Source: Snuella sedimenti (lineage in GTDB: Bacteria; Bacteroidota; Bacteroidia; Flavobacteriales; Flavobacteriaceae). Taken from it: a stretch of DNA of 53,114 nucleotides. Positions within the stretch are counted from its first letter, which is position 1; every line of letters begins with the position of its first letter. The stretch covers positions 1 through 53,114 of the forward strand of contig NZ_JAELVQ010000024.1 in the NCBI RefSeq assembly GCF_016428595.1. The letters are read 5' to 3'. Below, piece after piece: positions 45,091 to 53,114 of this stretch. A program made the position numbers and the translations under genes. The notes below the pieces were generated by a model. It did not search any database, had not been told where the DNA came from, and saw only the letters and a list, made by a program, of their open reading frames with translations.

Positions 45091-45119
45091 TATTGCAAAA
45101 TATGCAAGCACACCTGTCG

Positions 45120-45779
45120 TCAAAATGCTTTGTATAATGTTGTGACAATACGTCCTTTGTTATTCGCTAAAACAAGTGTGTTTAGGTTTTTTACTTCTTT
45201 AACTTTTAGGTTAAAGGGCGCTTCCAATAAATTAACACCGCTGTTTTGTTTTATTCTTATGCCTTGACCGGAAATAATATCCTTGTTAGGGATAAAGTCA
45301 TTTAGGGGAATATGCTCTGTTAGGATAATGTATTTATAAACGGCTATTTTTTTAATTATCTCCAGTATTTCTGTGTTCGATAAGTGTTGTAATACTTGCC
45401 GAAGTATTATGCAATCTGCCGAAGGTAGTTTGTCTTTCGAGATATCCCGACAGTGAAATTCCAAGTTAGGTGCTGTGTATCGTTCTTTATTTCTGTCGAT
45501 TAGCTTTTCAACAATGTCAACAGCAATATATTGTTTTGTATAGGGTACTAAATGTTTGCCTATGTTAAAATCACCACAGCCTAAATCGCAAACTACTAGT
45601 GGTGTATTGAACGAATGTAAAAAATCGATAACGGCCTCTAAATATGGTTTTGTGATTTTTGGATCGTGCGAACCTGCACCAGAATAGAAATCGAATGCTT
45701 TACCGCCCCAAAGGTTCATGTCGTAAATCTGGGTCATCACGTCTTTGGTGGGCCATGGGGTTTTTGCTTTTTTTGCCAC
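45120..45779 (-). CDS. Class I SAM-dependent methyltransferase
   Basis: A 219-residue methyltransferase with GTG start (45779), one base after the TrmH-family gene's stop. Motif I is VVCDLGCGDFNIGKHL (about 79-94), followed by the acidic residue at the end of strand two (YIAVDIVEKLID) and ILRQVLQHLSN. The substrate is unknown. The arrangement suggests co-transcription with the TrmH-family gene. Confidence 0.88.
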   Translation of the reverse strand: MAKKAKTPWPTKDVMTQIYDMNLWGGKAFDFYSGAGSHDPKITKPYLEAVIDFLHSFNTPLVVCDLGCGDFNIGKHLVPYTKQYIAVDIVEKLIDRNKERYTAPNLEFHCRDISKDKLPSADCIILRQVLQHLSNTEILEIIKKIAVYKYIILTEHIPLNDFIPNKDIISGQGIRIKQNSGVNLLEAPFNLKVKEVKNLNTLVLANNKGRIVTTLYKAF

Positions 45780-46319
45780 TTATTTTTTATGAGCTTTTAA
45801 CTTGGAGAACACATCCCATATCACAACGCCGGCGCTTACCGAAATGTTTAGTGAGTGTTTGGTGCCGTATTGTGGAATTTCTATTACTGCATCGCTGGCG
45901 CTTACCACGTCTTGTGCGACCCCTTTTACTTCGTTGCCAAATACCAGAGCATATTTGGTATTGGTTTCTGGAGTAAAGTCATTTAGCATTGTGGCGTTTT
46001 CGGCTTGCTCGATGGCACAAACTTTTATATTTTCAGCTTTTAATTTTTCAACTAACGACAATGTATCCTTTACATACTCCCAAGCAACGGTTTCGGTACT
46101 GCCCAAAGCAGTTTTGTGAATGTCTTTGTGCGGTGGGGTAGCGGTGATACCGCACAAATAGATCTTTTCTATTAAAAAGGCATCACTGGTTCTAAAAACG
46201 GAACCAATGTTGTTGAGGCTGCGTATATTGTCCAGGACAATAATTAAAGGGGTCTTGTTTGTGCTTTTAAAGTCATCAATACTTAATCGGTTTAATTCGC
46301 TGTTCTTTAGTTTGCGCAT
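45780..46319 (-). CDS. TrmH/SpoU-family RNA 2'-O-methyltransferase
   Basis: A 179-residue SPOUT-fold methyltransferase. Motif 1 is LDNIRSLNNIGSVFRTSDAF (about 29-48), motif 2 ALVFGNEVKGVA, and motif 3 IPQYGTKHSLNISVSAGVVIW, which form the knotted SAM site. Likely target is tRNA or rRNA; the exact position cannot be told. It lacks the N-terminal substrate-binding extension of RlmB, so it is closer to the small TrmH/TrmL-like group. Confidence 0.92.
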   Translation of the reverse strand: MRKLKNSELNRLSIDDFKSTNKTPLIIVLDNIRSLNNIGSVFRTSDAFLIEKIYLCGITATPPHKDIHKTALGSTETVAWEYVKDTLSLVEKLKAENIKVCAIEQAENATMLNDFTPETNTKYALVFGNEVKGVAQDVVSASDAVIEIPQYGTKHSLNISVSAGVVIWDVFSKLKAHKK

Positions 46320-46451
46320 GCGTATTTTGTTAAAAATCTACGTGTAATTGTAGATAACTTCTATGTGGGCTATTTCAAAAAAGATCAAAATAATGGTATT
46401 TTAGCAACCCTTGCTAATAGTTGCAAAAATAACATAAAAATTTCTTGACCC

Positions 46452-49064
46452 TTGGCTAAAAAAACGAAAAAGGAAACGCCTTTAATGAAACAGTACAATA
46501 CGATTAAAGCAAAGTACCCAGATGCTTTATTGTTATTTCGCGTAGGGGATTTTTATGAAACCTTTGGCGAGGATGCTGTTAAAACGGCTGGTATTTTGGG
46601 GATTATCCTAACCAAGCGTGGTTCTGGTAGTGAAAGCGAAACGGCTTTGGCAGGTTTCCCACATCACTCATTAAACACCTATTTGCCTAAATTGGTGAAA
46701 GCGGGTGAGCGTGTGGCTATTTGTGACCAGTTGGAGGATCCTAAACTAACGAAGACAATCGTAAAACGTGGGGTAACCGAATTGGTGACTCCGGGAGTCG
46801 CTTTAAACGATGAGGTATTGGTCTCTAAATCCAATAACTTTTTGTGCTCGGTATATTTTGATAAAAAAAATATCGGAGTTTCATTTTTAGATATTTCAAC
46901 GGGGGAGTTTTTAACATCGCAAGGCAATGCCGAGTATATCGATAAGTTGCTGCAGAATTTTAGTCCGAGTGAAGTATTGGTGCCTAAGCAAAAGCGTACG
47001 CTTTTTAACGATACATTTGGCGACGATTTCCATACCTTTTACTTAGAGGATTGGGTGTATCAAACCGATTATGCCTATGAAACATTAATAAAACACTTTG
47101 ATACCAAAACGCTTAAAGGTTTTGGGGTTGAGCATTTGTATGAAGGTATTATTGCTTCGGGTTCTATTTTACATTATTTGTCGGAAACGCAGCATCATAA
47201 ACTACAGCATATTACGTCCATATCCAGAATTGCGGAAAATGACTATGTGTGGATGGATAAGTTTACAATTCGTAATTTAGAACTTTATAATTCTACTAAC
47301 CATAATGCAGTAACGCTGTTACAGGTTATCGATAAAACCATCTCCCCAATGGGAGGGCGTTTGTTAAAGCGTTGGCTAGCCTTACCCCTAAAGAATTTAG
47401 ATAAAATAAAACAGCGCCATGAAGTGGTCGATTTTTTAACAAAAGATACAACCACGCATCAAAAGATACAAAACCATGTGAAGCATATAGGGGATTTGGA
47501 ACGGTTAATTTCAAAGGTTGCCACAGGAAAGGTGAATCCGCGTGAGGTCATTCAGCTTAAAAACTCATTGGAGGCCATTGTGCCTATTAAGGCATTGGCC
47601 TCGAATTGTGACAATACTTCTTTAAGGAGTATTGGTGATAATTTACAAAGCTGCGATACGCTACGGGAAAAAGTAAAACAAATGCTTAATGAAGAAGCTC
47701 CGGTAAATGTGCTAAAAGGGAATAGTATAGCGCCTGGTTTTTCATCGGAATTGGATGAACTGCGGGGGCTTTCAAAATCTGGAAAAGATTATTTGGATGG
47801 AATGTTGGAGCGTGAAAGTGAGCGTACGGGTATAACGTCCCTTAAAATAGCATCCAACAATGTATTTGGTTACTATATTGAAGTACGCAATACGCATAAA
47901 GATAAAGTGCCAGCCGAGTGGATACGTAAGCAAACCCTCGTAAATGCCGAGCGCTATATTACCGAAGAGCTTAAAGAGTATGAAGCAAAGATACTGGGCG
48001 CCGAAGATCGTATTTTAGAAATAGAACAACAATTGTTTGCCGATTTAGTTGTTTGGCTTAATCAATATATTAAACCGGTACAGAAGAATGCGCATTTAAT
48101 CGGACAGTTAGATTGCTTGTGTGGTTTTGCGCAATTGGCTAACGATAATAATTATGTGTATCCAACCATAGATGATTCGTACGACCTGGATATTAAAGAA
48201 GGGCGGCACCCGGTTATTGAAAAGCAGTTGCCATTGGGGGAGGCTTATATTACCAACAATGTGTTTTTAGATAGAACGGTCCAACAGATCATTATGATTA
48301 CGGGGCCTAATATGTCTGGTAAATCGGCCATTTTGCGTCAAACCGCCCTTATCGTATTGTTAGCACAAATAGGGAGTTTTGTGCCTGCTCAGGAGGCGCG
48401 TATTGGTTTGGTAGATAAAATATTTACAAGGGTGGGGGCTAGTGACAATATTTCTATGGGCGAATCGACCTTTATGGTAGAGATGAACGAGACGGCTTCT
48501 ATTTTAAATAATATTTCGGACAGGAGCTTGGTATTATTGGATGAGATTGGTCGTGGTACGAGTACTTATGATGGTATTTCTATAGCTTGGGCCATTAGCG
48601 AATACTTGCATGAGCACCCGTCTAAACCCAAAACCTTATTTGCTACGCATTATCATGAGCTTAACGAGATGACCGAAACCTTTGGGCGTATTAAAAACTT
48701 TAATGTTTCGGTAAAGGAATTAAAGGATAATGTGCTTTTTTTAAGAAAACTGGTTGAAGGGGGCAGTGAGCACAGTTTTGGAATCCATGTGGCAAAAATG
48801 GCAGGTATGCCACAGCAGGTTTTGCATCGGGCAAACAAAATTTTAAAGAAATTGGAGCGTTCGCATTCTAGTGAAGAGCTTACCGATAGCGTTAAGTCGA
48901 TAAAAGATGAAATGCAGTTAAGCTTTTTTAATCTTGACGATCCGTTGTTGGAAAACATCAAGGAGGAAATATTAGATATTGAAATAGATACACTTACACC
49001 AGTAGAGGCCTTGATGAAATTAAATGAGATTAAACGCATGCTTGTTAAGAAAAAACAGGCTTAA
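46452..49064 (+). CDS. mutS: DNA mismatch repair protein MutS
   Basis: An 870-residue mismatch sensor starting at TTG 46452. The mismatch-reading Phe-x-Glu is at Phe34 and Glu36 ([12 protein letters not shown]). The ATPase has Walker A GPNMSGKS (618-625), Walker [21 protein letters not shown] and the helix-turn-helix dimer part ([20 protein letters not shown]). The C-terminus has a short tail, probably for dimer or clamp contact. It works with MutL to start mismatch repair. It is followed by two tRNAs. Confidence 0.97.
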   Translation: MAKKTKKETPLMKQYNTIKAKYPDALLLFRVGDFYETFGEDAVKTAGILGIILTKRGSGSESETALAGFPHHSLNTYLPKLVKAGERVAICDQLEDPKLTKTIVKRGVTELVTPGVALNDEVLVSKSNNFLCSVYFDKKNIGVSFLDISTGEFLTSQGNAEYIDKLLQNFSPSEVLVPKQKRTLFNDTFGDDFHTFYLEDWVYQTDYAYETLIKHFDTKTLKGFGVEHLYEGIIASGSILHYLSETQHHKLQHITSISRIAENDYVWMDKFTIRNLELYNSTNHNAVTLLQVIDKTISPMGGRLLKRWLALPLKNLDKIKQRHEVVDFLTKDTTTHQKIQNHVKHIGDLERLISKVATGKVNPREVIQLKNSLEAIVPIKALASNCDNTSLRSIGDNLQSCDTLREKVKQMLNEEAPVNVLKGNSIAPGFSSELDELRGLSKSGKDYLDGMLERESERTGITSLKIASNNVFGYYIEVRNTHKDKVPAEWIRKQTLVNAERYITEELKEYEAKILGAEDRILEIEQQLFADLVVWLNQYIKPVQKNAHLIGQLDCLCGFAQLANDNNYVYPTIDDSYDLDIKEGRHPVIEKQLPLGEAYITNNVFLDRTVQQIIMITGPNMSGKSAILRQTALIVLLAQIGSFVPAQEARIGLVDKIFTRVGASDNISMGESTFMVEMNETASILNNISDRSLVLLDEIGRGTSTYDGISIAWAISEYLHEHPSKPKTLFATHYHELNEMTETFGRIKNFNVSVKELKDNVLFLRKLVEGGSEHSFGIHVAKMAGMPQQVLHRANKILKKLERSHSSEELTDSVKSIKDEMQLSFFNLDDPLLENIKEEILDIEIDTLTPVEALMKLNEIKRMLVKKKQA

Positions 49065-49094
49065 AAATAAATTCAATTATTTTTTTAAAAAGGC

Positions 49095-49124
49095 TTTGGA
49101 ATTCGAAGATTTATACTAAATTTG
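49095..49124 (+). promoter_or_regulatory. Promoter of the tRNA-Gly/tRNA-Leu unit
   Basis: TTTG at 49095-49098 and TAAATTTG at 49117-49124 are 18 nt apart, a good match to the Bacteroidota promoter. It lies 57 nt before tRNA-Gly. Confidence 0.65.
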
Positions 49125-49180
49125 CAACCGCAATAACGAATTGCAGGCCGTTTAAAGCGGTTAGGTTCTTAAATAATACT

Positions 49181-49252
49181 GCGAAAGTAGCTCAGGGGTA
49201 GAGCATCACCTTGCCAAGGTGAGGGTCGCGGGTTCAAATCCCGTCTTTCGCT
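49181..49252 (+). tRNA. tRNA-Gly (anticodon GCC)
   Basis: 72 nt. Acceptor arms GCGAAAG/CTTTCGC, discriminator T. The D arm has AGCTCAGGGGTAGAGC, the anticodon loop CTTGCCAAG (GCC at 49213-49215), and the T loop GGTTCAAATCC. CCA is not encoded. Confidence 0.96.
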
Positions 49253-49304
49253 CTGAAACTTTCTAAAATATACCAAGTCGATGTGCTTAGCGCAGTCGAA
49301 GTAT

Positions 49305-49388
49305 GCTGAAGTGGTGGAATTGGTAGACACGTTGGACTTAAAATCCAATGGACATTAGTCCGTGCGGGTTCAAGTCCCGCCTTCAGTA
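49305..49388 (+). tRNA. tRNA-Leu (anticodon TAA)
   Basis: 84 nt, with the long variable arm of a type II tRNA (ATGGACATTAGTCCGT). Acceptor arms GCTGAAG/CTTCAGT with a G-T first pair, discriminator A. Anticodon stem TTGGA/TCCAA around CTTAAAA gives TAA. Confidence 0.96.
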
Positions 49389-49390
49389 CA

Positions 49391-49425
49391 AAAGCCTTTA
49401 TCTTTTTAAGATAGAGGCTTTTTTT
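49391..49425 (+). terminator. Terminator of the tRNA unit
   Basis: AAAGCCTTTATCTT pairs with AAGATAGAGGCTTT (one T-G pair) around a 3-nt loop and runs into seven Ts. Confidence 0.9.
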
Positions 49426-49549
49426 GTGACCTAAAGCGGTGTTGTATTTGGGAAGTAAAGAAATCCTTGCTTTGGGTTGAGGTGGTGCTTTTGAATTTCT
49501 TTGTTCTTGTAGTGCACCTCTATTAGATGCATTACCATGCCTTTAATAT

Positions 49550-49613
49550 GAAGTAAAGGTGAAGGAGATATGAAGGAGATATGAAGGAGATATGAAGGAA
49601 AGGTGAAGGAGTA
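49550..49613 (+). repeat. 11-bp tandem repeat, about six units
   Basis: Units: GAAGTAAAGGT, then three identical GAAGGAGATAT, then GAAGGAAAGGT, then a partial GAAGGAGTA. Each unit has an AAGGAG-type core, and where two units meet GGAGATATG resembles a ribosome-binding site plus start codon. The period of 11 moves through all three frames. Confidence 0.8.
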
Positions 49614-49851
49614 GCTTTGTCTAGGGTATAGGGTCTAGGGTTTTGGATTTAGGAGTGGTAGATGTTTCGCTTTGTTTGATAGTTCTTTATTTTTTCCCAT
49701 TGCTGGACCCTTCGTTTTGGCTCAGGATAAGTAACAAAAAGGTAGGCCGGGGTGATTCTACAGCTAAGCTTCTTTTTGTTGCTGGGAGTTGGGAGATTGA
49801 AGTTGAAAGTCACTGCTAACTGAACACTGAATATAATGACAACTGTTAATT

Positions 49852-49882
49852 TCGATACGATTTTTTCAAAAAATCACTGACA
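49852..49882 (-). repeat. Dispersed palindromic repeat, copy 3
   Basis: On the minus strand it begins TGTCAGTGA, has a perfect 8-bp hairpin GATTTTTT/AAAAAATC, and ends CGTATCGA. It shares outer ends with 43581-43624. Confidence 0.5.
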
Positions 49883-50039
49883 TAAATTCTTTATTCATTA
49901 TTCACGTTAATATAAGAAAATGCTCTAATTTTTGTATTAAATTACGTTTATTATTTAGTGAATTTTTTTACTTAAATATAAAAATATATATTTATAGACT
50001 TAAGGAAGGAAACTGCATTTATTCATTTTACTAAGTCAT

Positions 50040-50065
50040 CGAGATTTAAATGTATTGAGGTTTGC
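50040..50065 (+). repeat. Copy of the dispersed element also found at 26336-26361
   Basis: 21 of 26 positions match, starting with the identical CGAGATTTAAATG. It ends about 60 nt from the tracrRNA terminator. The hairpin present in the other copy has decayed here. Confidence 0.5.
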
Positions 50066-50123
50066 TCTTTGGTTATAGGCCTTTGCTTTGGTTTTGTTTA
50101 ACAAAGAGTATGATGCATTAAGT

Positions 50124-50203
50124 AAAAAAGCCCCGAATTGGAAGTCGAGGCGGCTTAAATGTTTTCACAACGGAATAATCCTTATTGTGAATTGCTTTCA
50201 GAT
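50124..50203 (-). ncRNA. tracrRNA of the type II-C CRISPR-Cas system
   Basis: Read on the minus strand from about 50203: CTGAAAGCAATTCACAA (anti-repeat, complement of 50185-50201), then TAAGGATTATTCC (nexus-like small hairpin), GTTGTGAAAACATTT, and a terminator hairpin in which AAGCC-CC-CGA pairs with TCGGGGCTT (bulged G and T), followed by TTTTTT (complement of 50124-50129). The anti-repeat implies a crRNA repeat beginning TTGTGAATTGCTTTC, which agrees with what I recall of Bacteroidota II-C repeats (GTTGTG..TTGCTTTC). The gene is divergent from cas9, with its 5' end about 105 bp from the cas9 ATG. Family role: pairs with pre-crRNA for RNase III processing and Cas9 loading. Exact ends are inferred from promoter and terminator. 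Confidence 0.87.
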
Positions 50204-50207
50204 AGTG

Positions 50208-50238
50208 TAAATGTAGTAAAAATAACTCGAAATCAAAA
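50208..50238 (-). promoter_or_regulatory. Putative tracrRNA promoter
   Basis: On the minus strand TTTTG (complement of 50234-50238) and TACATTTA (complement of 50208-50215) are 18 nt apart, matching the Bacteroidota promoter with A for G at the last position. It puts the RNA start a few bases before the anti-repeat. Confidence 0.6.
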
Positions 50239-50308
50239 TGTGGTTTACCGTAAATATATTTTTATAAATGAACGTAACTTTTGATTTTAATAGTTTAAGT
50301 AAAAATAA

Positions 50309-53014
50309 ATGAAAAGAATTTTAGGATTGGATTTGGGAACCAACAGTATTGGATGGGCGTTGGTTGAGAAAGACTTTGACAATAAACAAGGTAAAATACA
50401 TGGGATGGGAAGTAGGATTATTCCAATGAGCCAAGATGTTTTGGGAGATTTTGGGAAGGGTAACTCTATATCTCAAACTGCTGAAAGAACTGGGTATCGT
50501 AGTGTAAGACGATTACGGGAAAGACACCTTCTAAGACGAGAACGTCTCCACAGAGTTCTTAATGTGCTGGGTTTTCTTACTGAACATTATGCTTCGCAAA
50601 TTGATTTTGAGAAAAGGTTAGGGCAGTTTATTGATGAAACAGAACCCAAATTGGCGTGGAGGAAAATAGGAAGAAAGAAAAACGGAAAAGAGAAATTCGA
50701 GTTTTTGTTTCAAAATTCTTTTAATGAAATGGTTTCCGAGTTCAAAATGAACGGACAGGACGTTAAAATACCTTACGATTGGACAATTTATTACTTACGT
50801 AAAAAAGCGTTAACTCGAAGAATAGAAAAAGAAGAGTTAGCCTGGATAATACTCAATTTTAATCAAAAACGAGGGTATTATCAATTGCGTGGTGAAGAGG
50901 AAGAAGAGAATCCTAATAAGCTTGTGGAATTTTATTCTTTAAAAGTTGTTGATGTAAAAGCCGATGAAGAACCTAACAGAAAAGGAGAGACATGGTATTC
51001 TTTGATCCTTGAAAATGGTTGGATTTACAGGCGATCGAGCAAAACAGATATGTCTGATTGGAAAGACAAGGTCAAAGATTTTATTGTAACGACGGATATG
51101 AATGATGACGGTTCGGTTAAAACAAACAAAGAAGGAGAAGAAAAAAGGAGTTTTCGCGCTCCAAAAGAAGATGATTGGACACTAATAAAAAAGAAAACGG
51201 AGCAAGAAATTAATCAATCTCATAAAACCGTAGGAACTTATATTTATGAAAACTTGCTTCAAAAACCAAATCAGAAAATAAAAGGGAAACTGGTAAGAAC
51301 CATTGAACGAAAATTTTACAAAGAAGAATTAAAGCAGATTCTGCAAAAGCAAATTGAATGTCAACCTGAATTATTTACCGATGATTTATACAATGATTGT
51401 GTTCGCGAATTGTACAGAAGCAATGAGGCTCATCAAATGCAGTTAAGTAAACGTGACTTTGTTCATTTATTTCTAAACGATATTATTTTTTACCAACGTC
51501 CTTTAAAAAGTAAGAAATCATCTATAGCGAACTGTTCGTTAGAGTTTAGGGCTTTTAAGGATAAAGATGGAAACAAACAAACGCTTTACCTCAAAGCCAT
51601 TCCAAAATCCAATCCATATTATCAAGAATTTCGTGTTTGGCAATGGCTGTATAATCTAAAAATTTATACTAAAGAAAATGATACAGATGTAACGAATCAA
51701 TTTATCAGAGGTGCTGAAGATTGGGAAAGGCTTTTTGAATTTTTAATGGAGCACAAAGAAGTAAACCATATTGATCTTCTAAATTATTTTATTGAACCAA
51801 TTGTGAAAGAAAAGTTTCCGAGTGCGAAAGGGAAAACTCTAAAGGCTGAAATTTTAAAAGAAATAGGAAAGTACCGTTGGAATTACGTTTATGATGGTGA
51901 AAAAGACGAGTCTAAAAAGTACCCGATGAATGAAACGGGATATGAAATCAGAAGACGATTAAACAAGGTTAAAAATGTTCCTGAAAATTTCTTGAAAAGA
52001 GACGTTGAACAGTATTTATGGCATGTTATTTATTCTGTTACCGACAAAATTGAATTTGAAAAAGCATTAATAGCTTTTGCTAATAAATATGGTTTAGATG
52101 AAGCTTCATTTACAGAAAATTTTAAAAAGTGCAAACCCTTCGACAGTGATTATGGCAGGTATTCTGAGAAAGCTATTAAGAAGTTGCTCCCTTTGTTAAG
52201 GTTAGGAAAATATTGGAGTTGGGATGCTATTGACGAGAAAACTAAGGATCGCATAAACAAAATTATTACTGCAGAATATGATGAGAAAATAAAAGATAGA
52301 GTACGTGAAAAAGCAATCCGTTTGAATGAAGAACATCATTTTCAAGGATTACAGTTGTGGTTGGCTCAATACATTGTTTACGATCGCCATTCTGAAGCTA
52401 ATAGTGTAGGAAAGTGGAATTCTATTGCCGATTTAGAGAATTACTTACAAGAGTTTAAGCAACATTCTTTGCGTAATCCTATTGTAGAACAGATTGTAAC
52501 CGAGACGCTAAGAGTTGTTAAGGATATTTGGAATCACTACGGAAAAGGGGTGAAAGATTATTTCGATGAAATTCATATCGAGCTAGGCAGGGATATGAAA
52601 AATCCAGCTGATAAACGTAAAAATTTGACCAATATCATTTCTGAAAACGAAAACACTAATCTACGTATAAAAACCATTCTTTCGGAATTGTTAAATGATA
52701 ATTCGATTGAAAATGTACGTCCTTATTCTCCAATGCAACAGGAAGCTTTGAAAATATATGAAGATGGAGTGTTAAACTCGGGTATTGAGATACCTGATGA
52801 TATTGATAAAATCAGCAAAAAGTCAGAACCTACAAAGTCAGAAATTCAACGGTATAAACTTTGGATGGAGCAAAAATACCGTTCGCCTTATACGGGAAGG
52901 CCAATTCCATTGAGTAAGTTGTTTACTCCTGCTTATGAAATAGAACACATCATTCCACAGAGTCGTTATTTTGATGACAGCTTTAGTAATAAAGTAATTG
53001 ACTTAGGCATTTAA
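50309..53014 (+). pseudogene. cas9: Type II-C Cas9, interrupted inside the HNH domain
   Basis: An open frame of 901 codons, against about 1400-1500 residues for Bacteroidota II-C Cas9. Visible parts: RuvC-I with catalytic Asp8 (MKRILGLDLGTNSIGWALV), Arg-rich bridge helix (60-88, RTGYRSVRRLRERHLLRRER), the long REC region, RuvC-II with Glu758 (IHIELGRDM), and the start of HNH with catalytic His880 (YEIEHIIPQSRYFDDSFSNK). After residue 897 (NKVI) the sequence turns to DLGI and a stop. Missing are the rest of HNH, RuvC-III with its HHxxDA motif, and the PAM-interacting domain, so this product alone should not cut DNA. The start ATG at 50309 is secure since RuvC-I begins there. Whether the rest of the gene resumes beyond the window cannot be seen. 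Confidence 0.9.
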
Positions 53015-53114
53015 CTACTAATATTTTTGATAAAGCATGGTTCGGTATTCACCATTCTGTTCAAAAGGTTGTCAAAAATGTTTTCTTTCATGAAGCTTCT
53101 ATTAAAGCGATAAC
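53000..53114 (-). mobile_element. Possible end of an insertion element that breaks cas9
   Basis: From about 53000 the sequence no longer reads as Cas9 in any frame. On the minus strand a frame comes in from the window edge (NRSFMKENIFDNLLNRMVN then TEPCFIKNISS) and stops at 53011-53013, leaving GACTTAGGCAT (53000-53010) as a possible terminal repeat. A plus-strand frame (TTNIFDKAWFGIHHSVQ...) is also open to the edge. I cannot name the element; a deletion or rearrangement is the alternative. Confidence 0.35.

Larger units (their letters stand above)
49426..50123. other. 700-bp repeat-rich non-coding region between tRNA-Leu and the CRISPR locus
   Basis: No gene is seen on either strand. It holds an 11-bp tandem repeat (49550-49613), TAGGG-type repeats (49617-49655), a copy of the dispersed palindrome (49852-49882), and at 50040-50065 a copy of the element seen at 26336-26361. 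Low-complexity pieces such as GAACACTGAA occur near 49820. The mixture is typical of a decayed or recombined spacer beside tRNA genes. Confidence 0.6.

Noticed and set aside
49270-49304. Extra structured element between the two tRNAs
   Set aside because: The GTCGATGTGCTTAGCGCAG stretch looks like a degenerate short dispersed repeat, but I could not find a second copy in the window.
49550-49613. CRISPR array
   Set aside because: Units are 11 bp and contiguous, with no spacers, and unrelated to the repeat predicted from the tracrRNA.
50184-50206. A solitary CRISPR repeat on the plus strand
   Set aside because: It resembles a repeat start, but the minus-strand context (hairpins, terminator, promoter) shows it is the tracrRNA anti-repeat.

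Overview
The window is a chromosomal segment of a Flavobacteriia/Flavobacteriaceae-type bacterium (Bacteroidota). Three things support this. The DNA is AT-rich with almost no Shine-Dalgarno sequences. Several promoters fit the Bacteroidota pattern (TTTG, about 18-20 nt, TAnnTTTG). The gene content is typical of the group: a PorP/SprF-type outer-membrane protein, a DUF6089 protein, a FolK-deoxynucleoside kinase fusion, and an Nfu protein with a doubled N-terminal domain. Most of the window is ordinary core genome.

Layout. 0.1-5.5 kb: heme O synthase, two subunit III-type proteins and a subunit IV-type protein of a cytochrome c oxidase, a SCO copper chaperone with a cysteine-less companion, a DUF420 protein and a small CAMC membrane protein. 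5.6-11.3 kb: an ABC efflux operon (ATPase, two MacB-like permeases, MacA-like adaptor, TolC-like channel). 11.4-18.6 kb: tsaB, an MscS channel, a DUF255 thioredoxin-like protein, nfu, a PorP/SprF-like protein, a gamma-carbonic-anhydrase-like protein and murI. 18.7-26.3 kb (minus strand): a CBS protein, nadK, a DUF6089 protein, uppS, bamA and two ompH/skp genes, an envelope-biogenesis cluster. 26.5-36.1 kb: pdxJ, a hydrolase, a small holin-like protein, a large MG2/TonB-plug protein, a TlpA-like lipoprotein, then tig, clpP and clpX (folding and proteolysis). 36.4-49.1 kb: GH3, DUF2797, rpsU, AsmA-like, a queuosine-precursor transporter, folK-dNK, two methyltransferases and mutS. 49.2-49.4 kb: tRNA-Gly(GCC) and tRNA-Leu(TAA).

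Accessory end. Downstream of the tRNAs is about 0.9 kb of repeat-rich non-coding DNA, then a type II-C CRISPR-Cas locus. A tracrRNA gene can be read on the minus strand at about 50124-50203: anti-repeat, nexus-like hairpin, terminator, and a Bacteroidota-type promoter. It is divergent from cas9, which starts at 50309. The cas9 frame keeps RuvC-I, the bridge helix, the REC region, RuvC-II and the first half of HNH, then breaks at about position 53000. The 115 bases after the break do not read as Cas9 in any frame, so an insertion or rearrangement is likely. No cas1, cas2 or repeat-spacer array lies inside the window.

Other unexplained structure: a degenerate GIY-YIG nuclease gene (43048-43494, minus) that is split, frameshifted and contains a hairpin-bearing insert; at least two families of short dispersed palindromic repeats, one with a copy next to the tracrRNA terminator; an 11-bp tandem repeat resembling ribosome-binding sites; and a trigger-factor promoter set inside a 9-bp inverted repeat and followed by a terminator-like hairpin in the leader.
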